A stretch of 64,000 nucleotides of DNA from Planobispora rosea (GCF_014648175.1 NZ_BMQP01000001.1:124001-188000), one strand, 5' to 3'; shown: positions 31,119-41,600, counted from the first letter of the stretch. Numbers and translations: made by a program. The notes: a model not told the origin generated them from the letters alone.

Positions 31119-32717
31119 ATGAAGACATCGAACTTCACAATCAGCCGCAAGCTGGGCGTCGGCTTCTTCGTGGTCGTACTCACCATGGTGTTGTCGACGA
31201 TTTTCGGGGTGACGCGGGTCGAGCAGATCAACGACCGGCTGAGCACCATCAACGACCTCAACGCCGTGAAGCAGCGCTACGCGATCAACTTCCGCGGGAG
31301 CGTGCACGACCGCGCCATCAGCCTGCGCGACGTCGTGATGGCCAAGACTCCCGCCGAGGCGGAGCCGGAGGTCGCGACCATCGAGAAGCTCGCGGCCGAC
31401 TACGCCGCCTCGGCTGAGAAGCTGACCGCGATATTCGCCGACGAGAGCAAGGTCGGCCAGGCGGAGAAGGACGCGCACGCGGAGATCGAGCGGATCGAGC
31501 GGGAGACCCTGCCGCTGATCGACGAGGTGATCACCCTGCGCATGGCCGGTGACACCGACGAGGCCTCGCAGATCCTGGTCGAGCAGGCCAAGCCGCTGTT
31601 CGTCGACTGGCTCGCGGCGATCAACCGCCTCATCGACCTCGAGGAGTCGATGAACCGGGCCGAGACCGCCGAGGCCCGCAGCACCGCCGACGGCTTCCTG
31701 ACCGTCATGATGCTGGTGTGCGCCCTGGCGATCGCCATCGCGGTCGCCGTGGCCTGGAAGATCACGCGGAGCATCACGCGGCCCCTGGACGAGGCGGTCT
31801 CGGTGATGAACGCCGTCGCGGAGGGCGACCTGACCCGGCGGGTGAACATCTCCTCCGGCGACGAGGTCGGCCGGATGGGACAGGCGATGAACGCCGCTCT
31901 GACGAAGATCGGCGAGGTCATGTCCGCCTTCACGCGCAGCGCCGACGACCTGGCCGGGACCAGCCAGCGGATCGGCGCGCTGTCGGGCCGGATCGCCAAC
32001 GGGGCGGTGGAGTCCGCGGCCCAGACCGACGTCGTCGCGGCCGCGGCGAACGAGGTCTCCCGCAACGTCCAGACCGTGGCGACGGGTTCGGAGGAGATGG
32101 GGTCGGCGATCCGGGAGATCGCGCACAGCGCCAGCGAGGCGGCGACGGTCGCCGGCCGCGCGGTGACCGCGGTGGAGACGACCACCGCGAGCGTGACGCG
32201 GCTGGGCGAGTCCAGCCGGATGATCGGTGACGTGGTCAAGGTGATCACCTCGATCGCCGAGCAGACCAACCTGCTGGCCCTGAACGCCACCATCGAGGCC
32301 GCCCGGGCCGGGGAGTCCGGCAAGGGCTTCGCGGTCGTCGCCGGCGAGGTCAAGGACCTGGCCCAGGAGACCGCACGGGCGACCGAGGACATCGCGCGCC
32401 GGGTCGAGACCATCCAGGCCGACACCGCCGGGGCCGTCCAGGCGATCGCGGACGTGGCGGGCGTCATCGCCCAGATCAACGACTACCAGACGACCATCGC
32501 CGCCGCCGTCGAGGAGCAGACCGCGACGGTGAACGAGATGAACCGCAGCGTCGCCGAGGCGGCCGCCGGGTCGGGGCAGATCGCGGAGAACATCACCGGG
32601 GTGGCATCCGTCGCCAAGACCACGACCCAGTCGGTCGAGGAGTCGCGGCGGGCCGCGGGCGAGCTGGCGGAGGTCTCGGAGCGGCTGCGCTCCCTGGTCG
32701 CCGGGTTCCGCTTCTGA
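31119..32717 (+). CDS. Methyl-accepting chemotaxis protein
   Basis: A 532-residue transmembrane receptor. Transmembrane segment 1 ([20 protein letters not shown]) is followed by a ~165-residue helical extracellular domain of the four-helix-bundle MCP type, transmembrane segment 2 ([20 protein letters not shown]) near 200-220, a HAMP domain ([20 protein letters not shown]) and a long signalling coiled coil. The hairpin tip [19 protein letters not shown] near 385-403 contacts CheA/CheW. The ATG at 31119 follows cagga. No che or fli gene lies in the window. The ligand is unknown. Confidence 0.95.
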   Translation: MKTSNFTISRKLGVGFFVVVLTMVLSTIFGVTRVEQINDRLSTINDLNAVKQRYAINFRGSVHDRAISLRDVVMAKTPAEAEPEVATIEKLAADYAASAEKLTAIFADESKVGQAEKDAHAEIERIERETLPLIDEVITLRMAGDTDEASQILVEQAKPLFVDWLAAINRLIDLEESMNRAETAEARSTADGFLTVMMLVCALAIAIAVAVAWKITRSITRPLDEAVSVMNAVAEGDLTRRVNISSGDEVGRMGQAMNAALTKIGEVMSAFTRSADDLAGTSQRIGALSGRIANGAVESAAQTDVVAAAANEVSRNVQTVATGSEEMGSAIREIAHSASEAATVAGRAVTAVETTTASVTRLGESSRMIGDVVKVITSIAEQTNLLALNATIEAARAGESGKGFAVVAGEVKDLAQETARATEDIARRVETIQADTAGAVQAIADVAGVIAQINDYQTTIAAAVEEQTATVNEMNRSVAEAAAGSGQIAENITGVASVAKTTTQSVEESRRAAGELAEVSERLRSLVAGFRF

Positions 32718-32782
32718 GTCCGGGGCTCTCTCCCGGAGCCGGGTTCCGCTCCTGACGCGGGCCCGGCGTCCGGCCCGGGACA

Positions 32783-32820
32783 TGCCCGGGGCTCCCCGCC
32801 ACGGCGGGGAGCCCCGGGCA
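32783..32820. terminator. Bidirectional terminator after the chemoreceptor
   Basis: A perfect 18-bp inverted repeat (tgcccggggctccccgcc and its complement) with almost no loop lies between the chemoreceptor stop and the convergent DUF4236 gene. A tcttg tract follows. Confidence 0.75.
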
Positions 32821-32865
32821 CACTCTTGCGGTGTGAGCGCTCGTTTCAGTGACGGTGGCAGCGGG

Positions 32866-33069
32866 TCAGTGACGGTGGTAGCGGGAGCGCTTGCCGATGG
32901 CCTTGCTCACGTGAAGACCGCCGGGAAGATTCACCGTCACGTACGCGCGGCCGTCCGGGGTCCTGCTGACGTGGAACCGCCGGTTGCCGAAACTCTGACC
33001 GATCCCGTGCCGGGACAGGTTGAGACGGAACGGCCCCAGCTTGATCGACTTCCTGTAATGCCAGCCCAT
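32866..33069 (-). CDS. DUF4236 small protein, paralogue 1
   Basis: A 67-residue basic protein: MGWHYRKSIKLGPFRLNLSR, then GIGQSFGNRRFHVSRTPDGR and VNLPGGLHVSKAIGKR. The G-x-x-Y-R-K-S-x-K-L-G-P-x-R-L-N-L-S opening defines DUF4236, whose function is unknown. GGGGAGG lies just upstream of the ATG. The next gene on the same strand is a paralogue about 65% identical by eye. Confidence 0.85.
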   Translation of the reverse strand: MGWHYRKSIKLGPFRLNLSRHGIGQSFGNRRFHVSRTPDGRAYVTVNLPGGLHVSKAIGKRSRYHRH

Positions 33070-33155
33070 GGTGCCTCCCCGAAACGTGGTGCGTCATCAG
33101 GACAACGACCGGCGCCCGGGAGGGGTTCCGGACCGGGCTCAGGGAGCCGCCGTGG

Positions 33156-33350
33156 TCAGCGCCGGGAACTGCTGCCCAGGGTCTTGCGCCAGTGGAAGCC
33201 GCCGGGGAGGTTCACGTTGAGCGTCTTGCGGCCGTCGGCCGTCCTGGTCACGCGGAAAGCGCGGTTGCCCCAGCTGTGCCCCACGCCGCCGCGGGACAGG
33301 TTGAGACGGAACGGTCCCAGCTTGATCGACTTTCTGTAACTCCAGCCCAT
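33156..33350 (-). CDS. DUF4236 small protein, paralogue 2
   Basis: A 64-residue protein with the same layout: MGWSYRKSIKLGPFRLNLSR, GVGHSWGNRAFRVTRTADGR, NVNLPGGFHWRKTLG. The start is ATG 33350, with AAGGAG 8 nt upstream. An upstream GTG (33356) would be too close to that site. It lies 86 bp upstream of paralogue 1, so the pair arose by tandem duplication and may share a transcript. Confidence 0.85.
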   Translation of the reverse strand: MGWSYRKSIKLGPFRLNLSRGGVGHSWGNRAFRVTRTADGRKTLNVNLPGGFHWRKTLGSSSRR

Positions 33351-33438
33351 GATCACGACTCCTTGGTGGATTGCGGAATTCAGCTACCCATCAGGAACCC
33401 TTAAAACATGGGTAAACCGGGTTAAATGCCCCTCGCGT

Positions 33439-33894
33439 TCAGGAGGACGGGGTCGGCGTCGGGGTCGCGCCCGAGGGCGCCGGAGACGCGGGCATGCCGG
33501 GGAAGGCGTCGATGACCGGGCGCAGGCCGTACGAGCGGGTGACGCACTCCTGCATGGCCAGCGCCGCCAGGCGGCGCAGCGCCGCGTCGTCCGTGGCGGT
33601 CAGTTCCAGGTAGGCCGCCGTCACCCCGCGCTCGACGAGCACCGCCAGCTCCACGGCCTGGGCCGCGGTGGAGGGGATCACCGGCAGGGCGTAGCTCGCC
33701 TCCGGTTCGGCCGGGGTGCCGCCGCGAGCGGTGATCAGGGAGCGGAGCTGGTCGCGGCGGGCCCGGTGGGCGGTGAACGCGCTCGTCGCGGTGGCCCGCA
33801 ACCTCCCCGTGGTCCTGGCGGCGATGACCCCGTAGGCGTGGACGGCGGCGTGCTCGGCCGCCAGGGCCGTGCCGAGCCCCTGGTCGGCCGTCAC
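33439..33894 (-). CDS. DUF4439 ferritin-like protein
   Basis: A 151-residue, mostly helical protein with a ferritin-like pattern: LGTALAAEHAAVHAYGVIAA (E-x-x-x-H-x-Y), AHRARRDQLRSLITARGG (H-x3-R-D), then a second helix pair and a Pro/Thr/Ser-rich C-terminus. DUF4439 has no established function. GTG 33894 overlaps the stop of the upstream Tat lipoprotein gene (GTGA), so the two are translated together and probably act together. It has no signal peptide of its own. Confidence 0.82.
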   Translation of the reverse strand: MTADQGLGTALAAEHAAVHAYGVIAARTTGRLRATATSAFTAHRARRDQLRSLITARGGTPAEPEASYALPVIPSTAAQAVELAVLVERGVTAAYLELTATDDAALRRLAALAMQECVTRSYGLRPVIDAFPGMPASPAPSGATPTPTPSS

Positions 33895-34382
33895 AGGAGC
33901 CTCGCCAGGGCCGCGGCGTGCGCGGCCTCGCAGGCGCCGATGGAGGCGATCAGCTGGGCCAGCGCGGGAGAGGCGTCCGCGAGCTGCCGCGCGCGCAGTG
34001 CCGCCGCCTTCTTTTCGAGATCGCGCAGGCTCCGCAGGGAGACCTTCGGCTCCGGGGCGGCCGTGGAGGACGGCGCGGGAGTGACCGGAGCGGACGGCGC
34101 AGGAGCGACCGGGGCGGGACCGGCGGGCAGACGGCGGCGGAGCTCGGCGAGGTGGGCCTCGTGCCGTTCCCGGAAGGGGACGAGCCTGCTCGACGTCGCC
34201 GCCGCGTAACGCGCGATCGTCCGCTCCTTGTCCTCGATCAGCTGCCTGATCAGGACGGTCTCCGGATCCGGCGGCGCGGTCGCGACCGGCTCCGGCCGCT
34301 CGGCGGCGCATCCCGGGACCATCGCGGCGGCAGCTCCGAGGGCGCCGCCCCCCAGCAGGGCGCGCCGGGAGATGGAACGCAC
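33891..34382 (-). CDS. Tat-exported lipoprotein, helical, partner of the DUF4439 protein
   Basis: A 163-residue protein with a twin-arginine signal (SRRALLGGGALGAAAAMVPGC). Arg-Arg lies at 6-7 and a lipobox cysteine near 25, so it should be exported folded and lipid-anchored. The mature part is helical (IRQLIEDKERTIARYAAA, HEAHLAELRRRL), has a Pro/Ala linker and ends with LIASIGACEAAHAAALARLL. The helices resemble ferritin-like halves. GTG 34382 has GGAGG 6 nt upstream. Its stop overlaps the DUF4439 start. It is divergent from rimP. Confidence 0.8.
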   Translation of the reverse strand: MRSISRRALLGGGALGAAAAMVPGCAAERPEPVATAPPDPETVLIRQLIEDKERTIARYAAATSSRLVPFRERHEAHLAELRRRLPAGPAPVAPAPSAPVTPAPSSTAAPEPKVSLRSLRDLEKKAAALRARQLADASPALAQLIASIGACEAAHAAALARLL

Positions 34383-34570
34383 GGACGACCTCCGGTTCGG
34401 GGCGGGCTGCTGACGGCACTAGCATCGTACGGGCTCACAATGACAGCCACCGCGCCCCTCGGGCGGTCCACCACACGGTGTGGCGCTCTTTCTACGCCCT
34501 GGTGTGGATAGGCTGGTGAGTCGCGTGGGCGAGGTCCGCCCACCTGAGATCGTGACAATGGGAGGTCGGC

Positions 34571-35092
34571 ATGGGCAGCGCCACACCCCGCGACCGCCTG
34601 ATGAAGCTTCTGGAGCCCGTCGTCGCAGCCGAGGGGCTCGACCTGGAGGACGTCACGGTCACCCCGGCGGGCAAGCGGCGGTTGCTGCGCGTCGTCGTCG
34701 ACCGTGACGGCGGCGTGAGCCTGGACGACGTCGCAGAGGTCAGCCTCGCCGTCTCCGCCGCCCTCGACGCCGATGACGCGATGGGCGCCGCACCGTACGT
34801 GTTGGAGGTCTCCTCCCCCGGGGTCGACCGACCGCTCACCGAGCCGCGCCACTGGCGCCGGGCGACGAAGCGACTGGTCAAGGCCGACCTGAGGGACGGC
34901 ACCTCCCTGGAGGGGCGGATCGTCGCCACCGACGAGACCGGCGTGGAGCTGGACGTCGAGGGCGTGTCCCGCCGCGTCGACTATCAGGACCTGACCCGAG
35001 GCAGGGTTCAGGTGGAATTCCGCCGGTTCGATGAGACCGACGACGACGGCGAGGACGCCGGAGACGACGGCGACGACGGCGACGAGGGCTAA
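34571..35092 (+). CDS. rimP: Ribosome maturation factor RimP
   Basis: A 173-residue protein needed for 30S subunit maturation. The N-terminal domain has [21 protein letters not shown], and [20 protein letters not shown] near 77-96 is the RimP signature. A C-terminal SH3-like domain and a strongly acidic tail ([13 protein letters not shown]) follow. The ATG at 34571 has GGGAGG upstream. It is the first gene of the rimP-nusA-ylxR-infB core operon; nusA starts 11 nt downstream. Confidence 0.96.
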   Translation: MGSATPRDRLMKLLEPVVAAEGLDLEDVTVTPAGKRRLLRVVVDRDGGVSLDDVAEVSLAVSAALDADDAMGAAPYVLEVSSPGVDRPLTEPRHWRRATKRLVKADLRDGTSLEGRIVATDETGVELDVEGVSRRVDYQDLTRGRVQVEFRRFDETDDDGEDAGDDGDDGDEG

Positions 35093-35103
35093 GGGGAAGC
35101 CTC

Positions 35104-36108
35104 GTGGACATCGACATGAGCGTCCTGCGCAGCCTGGAGCGGGAGAAGGACATCTCCTTCGACCTGGTCGTCAAGGCGATCGAGGACGCGTTGCTGATCG
35201 CGTACTTCCGGACCGAGGGCGCGGCGGCCAAGGCCCGCGCCGAGCTGGACCGGAGCACCGGGCACGTGACCATCTACGCGGCCGAGATCGGTGAGGGCGG
35301 TGAGGTGCTCAGGGAGTTCGACGACACCCCGGGCAACTTCAGCCGCATCGCGGCGACCACGGCCAAGCAGGTCATCCTGCAGCAGCTCAGGGACGCCGAG
35401 GACGAGATCAACTTCGGTGAGTTCGCCAGCCGCGAGGGCGAGCTCGTGGCCGGAGTCATCCAGCAGGGCAAGGACCCCCGGGTCGTCCTGGTGGACCTGG
35501 GCCGGATCGAGGCCGTGCTCCCGCACAACGAGCAGGTCCCCGGCGAGGAGTACGTCCACGGAGAGCGCATCCGCTGCTACGTGGTCCAGGTCAAGAAGGG
35601 CCACAAGGGCCCGTCGGTGACGCTCTCGCGGACCCACCCGGGCCTGGTGAAGAAGCTCTTCGCGCTGGAGGTTCCGGAGATCGGCGACGGTACGGTCGAG
35701 ATCGCCGCGGTGGCGCGCGAGGCCGGGCACCGGACCAAGATCGCGGTGCGGTCCCGTCGTCCGGGTGTCAACGCCAAGGGCGCCTGCATCGGCCCGATGG
35801 GCTCGCGGGTCCGCAACGTGATGACCGAACTGCACGGCGAGAAGATCGACATCATCGACTGGTCGGAGAACCCGGCGGAGTTCGTGGGCAACGCCCTCTC
35901 GCCCGCGCGGGTGTCCAGCGTCGAGGTGATCGACCTCGCCGGTCGCGCCGCGCGCGTGACCGTGCCCGACTACCAGCTCTCCCTGGCCATCGGCAAGGAA
36001 GGGCAGAACGCCCGGCTGGCCGCGCGCCTCACCGGATGGCGCATCGACATCCGTCCCGACACCCAGGCGGGGGATGCGGCCGGTTCCGCAGATGCGTCCA
36101 CACGGTAA
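35104..36108 (+). CDS. nusA: Transcription termination/antitermination factor NusA
   Basis: A 334-residue protein that binds RNA polymerase and nascent RNA. The N-terminal domain is residues 1-125, S1 about 130-200 ([20 protein letters not shown]), and tandem KH domains about 205-325 ([34 protein letters not shown]). As usual in actinobacteria, the C-terminal acidic repeats of E. coli NusA are absent. GTG 35104 follows an AAGGGG site. The start of ylxR overlaps its last codons. Confidence 0.96.
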   Translation: MDIDMSVLRSLEREKDISFDLVVKAIEDALLIAYFRTEGAAAKARAELDRSTGHVTIYAAEIGEGGEVLREFDDTPGNFSRIAATTAKQVILQQLRDAEDEINFGEFASREGELVAGVIQQGKDPRVVLVDLGRIEAVLPHNEQVPGEEYVHGERIRCYVVQVKKGHKGPSVTLSRTHPGLVKKLFALEVPEIGDGTVEIAAVAREAGHRTKIAVRSRRPGVNAKGACIGPMGSRVRNVMTELHGEKIDIIDWSENPAEFVGNALSPARVSSVEVIDLAGRAARVTVPDYQLSLAIGKEGQNARLAARLTGWRIDIRPDTQAGDAAGSADASTR

Positions 36109-36382
36109 GCTGGAATATGGTGGCCAGGTCACCCCGCTGAGAACCTGTGTGGGGTGCCGGGTTCGCACGGTTTCCTCCGAGCTGCTCCGCCTGGTGGTGG
36201 TCGAGGGCGTCATAGTCCCCGACCTGCGACGACGGCTCCCGGGGCGTGGTGCTTCACTGCATCCCACCCCGAGCTGTCTCCAGCTCGCCGAGCGCCGTCG
36301 AGCGTTTCCGCGCGCTTTTCGCGTCGCGGGACCGCTCGATCTGTCGCTGGTGCGAGACCACGTGGAAAGAGCAGCGGGCTGA
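36074..36382 (+). CDS. ylxR: YlxR (DUF448) RNA-binding protein
   Basis: Up to 102 residues. The YlxR core is [11 protein letters not shown]...ELLRLVV, then [19 protein letters not shown] and the lysine/arginine-rich [10 protein letters not shown]. It normally starts at the TCVGCR segment. No ATG or GTG lies close to that point in frame, so the gene must start at ATG 36074 or ATG 36092, both inside nusA. Family members sit between nusA and infB and affect RNase P and gene expression. There is no frame error. Confidence 0.88.
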   Translation: MRPVPQMRPHGKLEYGGQVTPLRTCVGCRVRTVSSELLRLVVVEGVIVPDLRRRLPGRGASLHPTPSCLQLAERRRAFPRAFRVAGPLDLSLVRDHVERAAG

Positions 36383-36537
36383 GAGGACCGGGTGAAATGG
36401 TTGCCAACTGTCATGTAGGACGCCGAGTTGATGGGCTGGTCAGATAGCTATGAGCGCCTGATGAGCATGCGGCGATGAACACATCTACGTAACGACGGTC
36501 CGGCGGCACTGCCTCCCGGGCCGAGTAAGGGAGTGCA

Positions 36538-39500
36538 GTGGCGAAGGTCCGGGTATACGAGCTCGCCAAGGAGTTCGGTGTGGAGAGCAAGGTCGTCATG
36601 GCCAAGCTCCAGGAGATGGGCGAGTTCGTGCGTTCGGCGTCCTCGACTATCGAAGCACCGGTAGTCCGCAGGCTCACTGAAGCTTTGGGCGGGTCCCCGA
36701 AGGGCTCGTCCGACAAGGGCGGCAGGACGCCCAGGCCGGCTCCGCAGCCGGCCGGCGGCCAGGCCGCCAACGGCGCTCCGGCGCCGACCGCCCCGAAGCC
36801 GGGGCCCGTTCCCAAGCCGGGTCCCAGGCCCGGCCCGGCTCCGCGTCCCGCGGCCCCCGCGCCGCAGGCCCAGCAGCCGCAGGCCCAGGAGCCTCCGGCG
36901 CCGCAGCAGCCTCCGGCGGTCCAGCCGCCGCGCTTCGAGGCGCCGCGCCCGGCGACCCCTCCGGGTCCCCGTCCGGGTGGCGGAGGCCCCGGCGCCGGTG
37001 CGCCGAAGCCGGGTCCGCGTCCGGGGCCCCGTCCGGCTCAGGGCGGCCGTCCCGAGGCGCCGCGTCCGGACGCCCGTCCGGCGGCCCCCTCGGGTCCCCG
37101 TCCGGGTGCCGGCGCCGGTGCGCCGAAGCCGGGTCCGCGTCCGGGTCCGCGCGGCCCGCGTCCGGGCAACAACCCGTTCTCCTCGACCGCCAGCGGCATG
37201 GGCCAGGCCCGTCCGCCGCGGCCGGGCGGGCCCTCGGGTCCCGGAGAGCGCGGTCCGCGTCCCGGCCCGCGTGAGGACCGAGGCCCGCGCGAGGAGCGCG
37301 CGCCGCGTGACGGCGCCGCGCCGCGTCCCGGCGGCCCGCGTCCCGGCCCGCCCGGTGCGGCCGGTCCGCGTCCGGGGCCCGGTGCGGGTGGTCCGCGTCC
37401 GGGAGGCACCGGCGGTGTCGCCGGTCCGCGTCCCGGCGGTCCCCGTCCCAGCCCGATGATGATGCCCCAGGGCCGTCCGGCCGGTCCGGGCGGCGGTGCC
37501 GGTCGTCCCGGTGGCGGCGCGGGTCGTCCCGGCGGCGGTGCCGGTCGCCCGGGTGGCGGTGCCGGTCGTCCCGGTGGCGGCGGTTTCGCCGGTCGTCCCG
37601 GTGGCGGTGCCGGTCGTCCCGGAACCGGGACCGGCGGTCCCGGCGGCGGTGGCGGCGGCGGCGGTTTCGCCGGTCGTCCCGGTGGCGGCGGCCGTGGCCG
37701 CGGCGGCGGTACGGCGGGCGCCTTCGGCCGTCCCGGCGGACGTCCGGCCCGTGGCCGCAAGTCCAAGCGCCAGAGGCGCCAGGAGTTCGACAACATGCAG
37801 GCGCCGGCGATCGGCGGCGTGCAGGTTCCCCGCGGTGGCGGCCAGACGGTCCGCCTGCCGCGCGGCGCTTCGCTGGCGGACTTCGCCGACAAGATCGGCG
37901 CCAACCCCGCGTCGCTGGTGCAGATCATGCTGCACCTCGGCGAGATGGTGACCGCCACGCAGTCGGTCAACGAGGAGACGCTGCAGCTGCTGGCCGCGGA
38001 GCTCGACTACAACCTCCTGGTGGTCAGCCCGGAGGAGGAGGACCGCGAGCTTCTCGAGTCCTTCGACATCGAGTTCGGCGAGGACGAGGGCGACGAGGCC
38101 GACCTGGTCGCGCGCCCGCCGGTGGTGACCGTCATGGGTCACGTCGACCACGGTAAGACCAGGCTGCTCGACGCCATCCGCAAGACCAACGTGGTGGCCC
38201 GCGAGGCCGGTGGCATCACCCAGCACATCGGTGCCTACCAGATCGCCACCGAGCACGAGGGCGAGCAGCGGCGGATCACCTTCATCGACACCCCGGGTCA
38301 CGAGGCGTTCACCGCCATGCGTGCCCGCGGTGCCAAGGTCACCGACATCGCCATCCTGGTGGTCGCGGCCGACGACGGTGTGAAGCCGCAGACCATCGAG
38401 GCGCTGAACCACGCCCAGGCGGCGGACGTGCCGATCGTGGTCGCGGTCAACAAGATCGACAAGGAGGGCGCCGACCCGAACAAGGTCCGCGCCCAGCTCA
38501 CCGAGTACGGTCTCATCGCCGAGGAGTACGGCGGCAGCACGCTGTTCGTCGACATCTCCGCCAAGAACGACATCGGCATCGAGAACCTGCTCGAGGCGGT
38601 CCTGCTCACCGCGGACGCCGAGCTCGACCTGCGGGCGAACCCGACGATGGACGCCCAGGGCGTGGCCATCGAGGCCCACCTCGACAAGGGCCGCGGTCCG
38701 GTCGCGACCGTGCTGGTCCAGCGCGGCACGCTCCGGGTCGGCGACTCGATCGTCTGTGGCGAGGCCTTCGGCCGCGTCCGGGCGATGCTGGACGACAACG
38801 GCGAGTCGATCGACGAGGCCGACCCGTCGCGTCCGGTGCTGGTGCTCGGTCTGACCGCGGTGCCCGGCGCCGGTGACAACTTCATCGTCGTCACCGACGA
38901 CCGGATGGCGCGCCAGATCGCCCAGCAGCGTGCCGCCCGCAAGCGCATCGCGGACATGGCCAAGTCCGGCCGGCGCCGCACCCTCGAAGAGCTCTTCAGC
39001 GAGATGGAGAAGGGCCAGGTCGACGAGCTCAAGCTCATCATCAAGGGTGACGTCTCCGGTTCGGTCGAGGCCCTGGAGGACGCGCTGCTCAAGATCGACG
39101 TCGGCGAGGAGGTGCGCCTGCGGGTGCTCCACCGCGCGGTCGGCGCCATCACCGAGTACGACGTCAACCTGGCCGTGGCCGACGACAACGCCGTCATCAT
39201 CGGCTTCAACGTGCGTCCCGAGGTCCGGGCACGCGACCTGGCCGAGCGCGAGGGCGTCGACATCCGCTACTACTCGGTCATCTACCAGGCGATCGAGGAG
39301 ATCGAGGCGGCCCTCAAGGGCATGCTCAAGCCCGAGTTCGAAGAGGTCCAGATGGGCACCGCCGAAGTCCGCGAGGTCTTCAAGGTGCCGAAGATCGGCA
39401 ACATCGCCGGTGCGCTGGTCCGCTCGGGTGTGATCGTCCGCAACAGCAAGGCGCGGATCATCCGTGGCGGTGTCGTGATCTCCGACAACCTCACCGTGTC

Positions 39501-39636
39501 GTCGCTGCGTCGCTTCAAGGACGACGCGACCGAGGTCCGCGAGGGCTTCGAGTGCGGTATCGGCGTCGGATACAACGACCTCCAGATCGACGACGTCATC
39601 GAGACGTTCGAGATGCGGGAGAAGCCGCGCGACTGA
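36538..39636 (+). CDS. infB: Translation initiation factor IF-2
   Basis: A 1032-residue GTPase that places initiator tRNA on the ribosome. The N-terminal IF2 helical module ([21 protein letters not shown]) is followed by ~350 residues of Pro/Arg/Gly-rich low complexity (repeats such as [15 protein letters not shown]), a second IF2N segment, and the G domain with GHVDHGKT near 536, DTPGH near 584 and NKID near 638. Domains II-IV and the fMet-tRNA-binding C-terminus follow. GTG 36538 has AAGGGAG upstream. A strong hairpin follows at 39648. Confidence 0.97.
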   Translation: MAKVRVYELAKEFGVESKVVMAKLQEMGEFVRSASSTIEAPVVRRLTEALGGSPKGSSDKGGRTPRPAPQPAGGQAANGAPAPTAPKPGPVPKPGPRPGPAPRPAAPAPQAQQPQAQEPPAPQQPPAVQPPRFEAPRPATPPGPRPGGGGPGAGAPKPGPRPGPRPAQGGRPEAPRPDARPAAPSGPRPGAGAGAPKPGPRPGPRGPRPGNNPFSSTASGMGQARPPRPGGPSGPGERGPRPGPREDRGPREERAPRDGAAPRPGGPRPGPPGAAGPRPGPGAGGPRPGGTGGVAGPRPGGPRPSPMMMPQGRPAGPGGGAGRPGGGAGRPGGGAGRPGGGAGRPGGGGFAGRPGGGAGRPGTGTGGPGGGGGGGGFAGRPGGGGRGRGGGTAGAFGRPGGRPARGRKSKRQRRQEFDNMQAPAIGGVQVPRGGGQTVRLPRGASLADFADKIGANPASLVQIMLHLGEMVTATQSVNEETLQLLAAELDYNLLVVSPEEEDRELLESFDIEFGEDEGDEADLVARPPVVTVMGHVDHGKTRLLDAIRKTNVVAREAGGITQHIGAYQIATEHEGEQRRITFIDTPGHEAFTAMRARGAKVTDIAILVVAADDGVKPQTIEALNHAQAADVPIVVAVNKIDKEGADPNKVRAQLTEYGLIAEEYGGSTLFVDISAKNDIGIENLLEAVLLTADAELDLRANPTMDAQGVAIEAHLDKGRGPVATVLVQRGTLRVGDSIVCGEAFGRVRAMLDDNGESIDEADPSRPVLVLGLTAVPGAGDNFIVVTDDRMARQIAQQRAARKRIADMAKSGRRRTLEELFSEMEKGQVDELKLIIKGDVSGSVEALEDALLKIDVGEEVRLRVLHRAVGAITEYDVNLAVADDNAVIIGFNVRPEVRARDLAEREGVDIRYYSVIYQAIEEIEAALKGMLKPEFEEVQMGTAEVREVFKVPKIGNIAGALVRSGVIVRNSKARIIRGGVVISDNLTVSSLRRFKDDATEVREGFECGIGVGYNDLQIDDVIETFEMREKPRD

Positions 39637-39647
39637 TGCCCGCTCCC

Positions 39648-39683
39648 GCCCCGCCCGGTGCGCACCGCCGCACCGGGCGGGGC
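39648..39683 (+). terminator. Hairpin after infB
   Basis: A perfect 15-bp stem, gccccgcccggtgcg with cgcaccgggcggggc, and a 6-nt loop begin 12 nt after the infB stop. It may terminate part of the transcript or set the level of the downstream DUF503-rbfA genes. Confidence 0.7.
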
Positions 39684-39711
39684 CGGGGCCGGCACGCGTG
39701 GTGAACCGGCC

Positions 39712-40011
39712 ATGTACGTAGGTGCCCTGACATTGGACATCCTGCTCGGTGACGTGCGTTCACTGAAGCAGAAGCGCTCCGTGGTACGTCCCATCGTCGC
39801 CGAGGTGCAGCGGCGGTTTCCGGGGGTAGCGGTCGGCGAGACCGGCCACCTCGACCTGCACCGCCGCACGGAGATCGGAATCGCCGTCGTCTCCGCCACC
39901 GCCTCCAACTGCGGGCAGGTGCTGGACGACTGCGAGCGCCTGGTCGCCGGCCGCCCGGAGATCGAGCTGCTGTCGGCCAGGCGGCGGCTCTACGGCGACG
40001 ACGAGGACTGA
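39712..40011 (+). CDS. DUF503 family protein (YlxP-like)
   Basis: A 99-residue protein: MYVGALTLDILLGDVRSLKQ, KRSVVRPIVAEVQRRFPGVAV, ETGHLDLHRRTEIGIAVVS. The K-Q-K-R motif and size are typical of DUF503/YlxP, found between infB and rbfA in many Gram-positive genomes. It is thought to take part in ribosome assembly, but its biochemical role is unsettled. ATG 39712 gives the standard length; a longer frame from 39658 would span the terminator hairpin. Confidence 0.92.
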   Translation: MYVGALTLDILLGDVRSLKQKRSVVRPIVAEVQRRFPGVAVGETGHLDLHRRTEIGIAVVSATASNCGQVLDDCERLVAGRPEIELLSARRRLYGDDED

Positions 40012-40023
40012 CGAGGACGAGAA

Positions 40024-40068
40024 ACGGCCGGGCCGGTCGCGGAGCCGCGCTCCGCGACCGCCGGCCGT
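40024..40068 (+). terminator. Long hairpin between DUF503 gene and rbfA
   Basis: A 12-bp inner stem (cggtcgcggagc with gctccgcgaccg, loop cgc) is extended by an 8-bp outer stem (acggccgg with ccggccgt) past a 2-nt bulge. It lies 13 nt after the DUF503 stop and 22 nt before rbfA. It could be a terminator or an RNase III site. Confidence 0.6.
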
Positions 40069-40089
40069 ACGAGAAGGGGGGAAGCGGAA

Positions 40090-40587
40090 ATGGTGGACGC
40101 CGCACGCGCACGCAAGATCGCTGACCGTATCCGGCAGATCGTGGCCGAGCTGCTGGAGCGCCGGATCAAGGATCCGAGGCTGGGCTTCGTCACCATCACC
40201 GACGCCCGCATCACCGCCGACCTCAGCGACGCCACGGTGTTCTACACCGTGTTCGGCTCCGAGGCCGAGCGGGCCGACTCCGCGGCGGCGCTGGAGAGCG
40301 CCAAGGGGCTCATCCGCTCGGAGGTGGGCCGTCAGACCGGCCTGCGCCACACGCCGACGCTGACGTTCACGCACGACCCGCTCCCCGACAGCGCCCGGCA
40401 CATCGACGATCTGCTCGCCGAGGCCCGGGCCAGGGACGAGGAGATCGCCAGGAAGGCCGAGAGCGCCCAGTACGCCGGCGAGGCCGACCCGTACCGCAGG
40501 CCCGACGAGGACGAGGACGGCGAAGACGGCGAATCCCCCGAAAGCGCGGACGAGTCGTCGGACCGCGCGGGACACTCGGCGACGTGA
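40090..40587 (+). CDS. rbfA: Ribosome-binding factor A
   Basis: A 165-residue 30S assembly factor with a type II KH fold. Signatures are [37 protein letters not shown] at the N-terminus and LRSEVGR-like [20 protein letters not shown] near 78-97. An acidic tail ([19 protein letters not shown]) follows, as in other actinobacterial RbfA. GGGGGAAG precedes the ATG. The stop overlaps the start of nrnA (GTGA). Confidence 0.95.
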   Translation: MVDAARARKIADRIRQIVAELLERRIKDPRLGFVTITDARITADLSDATVFYTVFGSEAERADSAAALESAKGLIRSEVGRQTGLRHTPTLTFTHDPLPDSARHIDDLLAEARARDEEIARKAESAQYAGEADPYRRPDEDEDGEDGESPESADESSDRAGHSAT

Positions 40588-41600
40588 CGCCCGACCTGTG
40601 CGACGGTGGCCCGGTGCCGGACGGCGACTGGGACCGGGCCGCCGAACTGATCCTCTCCACCGACGAGATCGCCCTGGCCTGCCACGTCGCGCCGGACGGC
40701 GACGCCCTCGGGTCGATGCTGGCGGCCGGTCTGGCGCTGCGCGCGGCAGGCAAGCGGGTGACGGCCTCCTTCGGCGACCGCCGGTTCGAGGTGCCCCGGC
40801 TGCTGCGCTTCCTGCCCGGTCAGGATCTGCTGGTCGAACCGGGCGCCTACCCGGCCGCGCCCGACCTGATGGTCACTTTCGACGCGGCCGTCGCCGACCG
40901 GCTCGGCCTGCTGACCGAGAACGCCGGCAAGGCCCGCGAACTGGTCGTGGTGGACCACCACCCGTCCAACCCGGGGTTCGGCACGGTCAACCTGGTCGAC
41001 CCCGCCGCCGCCTCCACCACCACACTCGTGGAGAAACTGCTGCACCGGCTCGGCCTGCCGATCGACGAGGCCATCGCCACCTGCCTGTACACCGGCCTGG
41101 TCACCGACACCGGCTCCTTCCGGCACTCCTCGACCACCCCCGCCGCGCACCGCATGGCCGCCCGGCTGGTGTCCACCGGCCTGAACACCGAGGAGATCGC
41201 CCGGCAGCTCTGGGACCGCTCGCCGTTCGGCTACCTGAAGACGCTGGGCGCGGTCCTCGACCGGGTGACCCTGGAGCCCGGGGTGGGCGGGGGACTGGTC
41301 TGGACGTTCGTCACCCGGACGGACCGGGCGGCGCACGGCCTGCCGTACGACGCGGTCGAGGGGATCATCGACGTGATCCGGCGCGCCGACGAGGCGGACG
41401 TGGCCGTGGTGCTGAAGGAGGACGACGACGGCGCCTGGCAGGTGTCCACCCGGTCCAAGGGTGGCACGGACGTCGCGCGCCTGTGCGCCGCGCTGGGCGG
41501 CGGCGGGCACGCCAAGGCCGCCGGCTTCACCTCCCACCTGCCCGTCGAGGAGACGATGGCGCGCCTGCGCGCCCTCGTCGCAGAAGGAACCTCCCCATGA
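40584..41600 (+). CDS. nrnA: DHH-family oligoribonuclease/pAp phosphatase (NrnA-like)
   Basis: A 338-residue DHH/DHHA1 phosphoesterase. Metal ligands come from [17 protein letters not shown] near 33-48, the DHH motif [13 protein letters not shown] near 113 and [12 protein letters not shown] near 172; the DHHA1 domain contains [12 protein letters not shown] near 307-318. NrnA enzymes remove nucleotides from short RNAs and dephosphorylate pAp. The gene overlaps rbfA (GTGA) and truB (ATGA), so the three are translationally coupled. Confidence 0.93.
   Translation: MTPDLCDGGPVPDGDWDRAAELILSTDEIALACHVAPDGDALGSMLAAGLALRAAGKRVTASFGDRRFEVPRLLRFLPGQDLLVEPGAYPAAPDLMVTFDAAVADRLGLLTENAGKARELVVVDHHPSNPGFGTVNLVDPAAASTTTLVEKLLHRLGLPIDEAIATCLYTGLVTDTGSFRHSSTTPAAHRMAARLVSTGLNTEEIARQLWDRSPFGYLKTLGAVLDRVTLEPGVGGGLVWTFVTRTDRAAHGLPYDAVEGIIDVIRRADEADVAVVLKEDDDGAWQVSTRSKGGTDVARLCAALGGGGHAKAAGFTSHLPVEETMARLRALVAEGTSP

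Noticed and set aside
36448-39132. 894-codon antisense frame across infB
   Set aside because: It is the shadow of repetitive GC-rich IF-2 coding DNA; the peptide is Arg/Gly/Thr/Ala low complexity and infB is certain.
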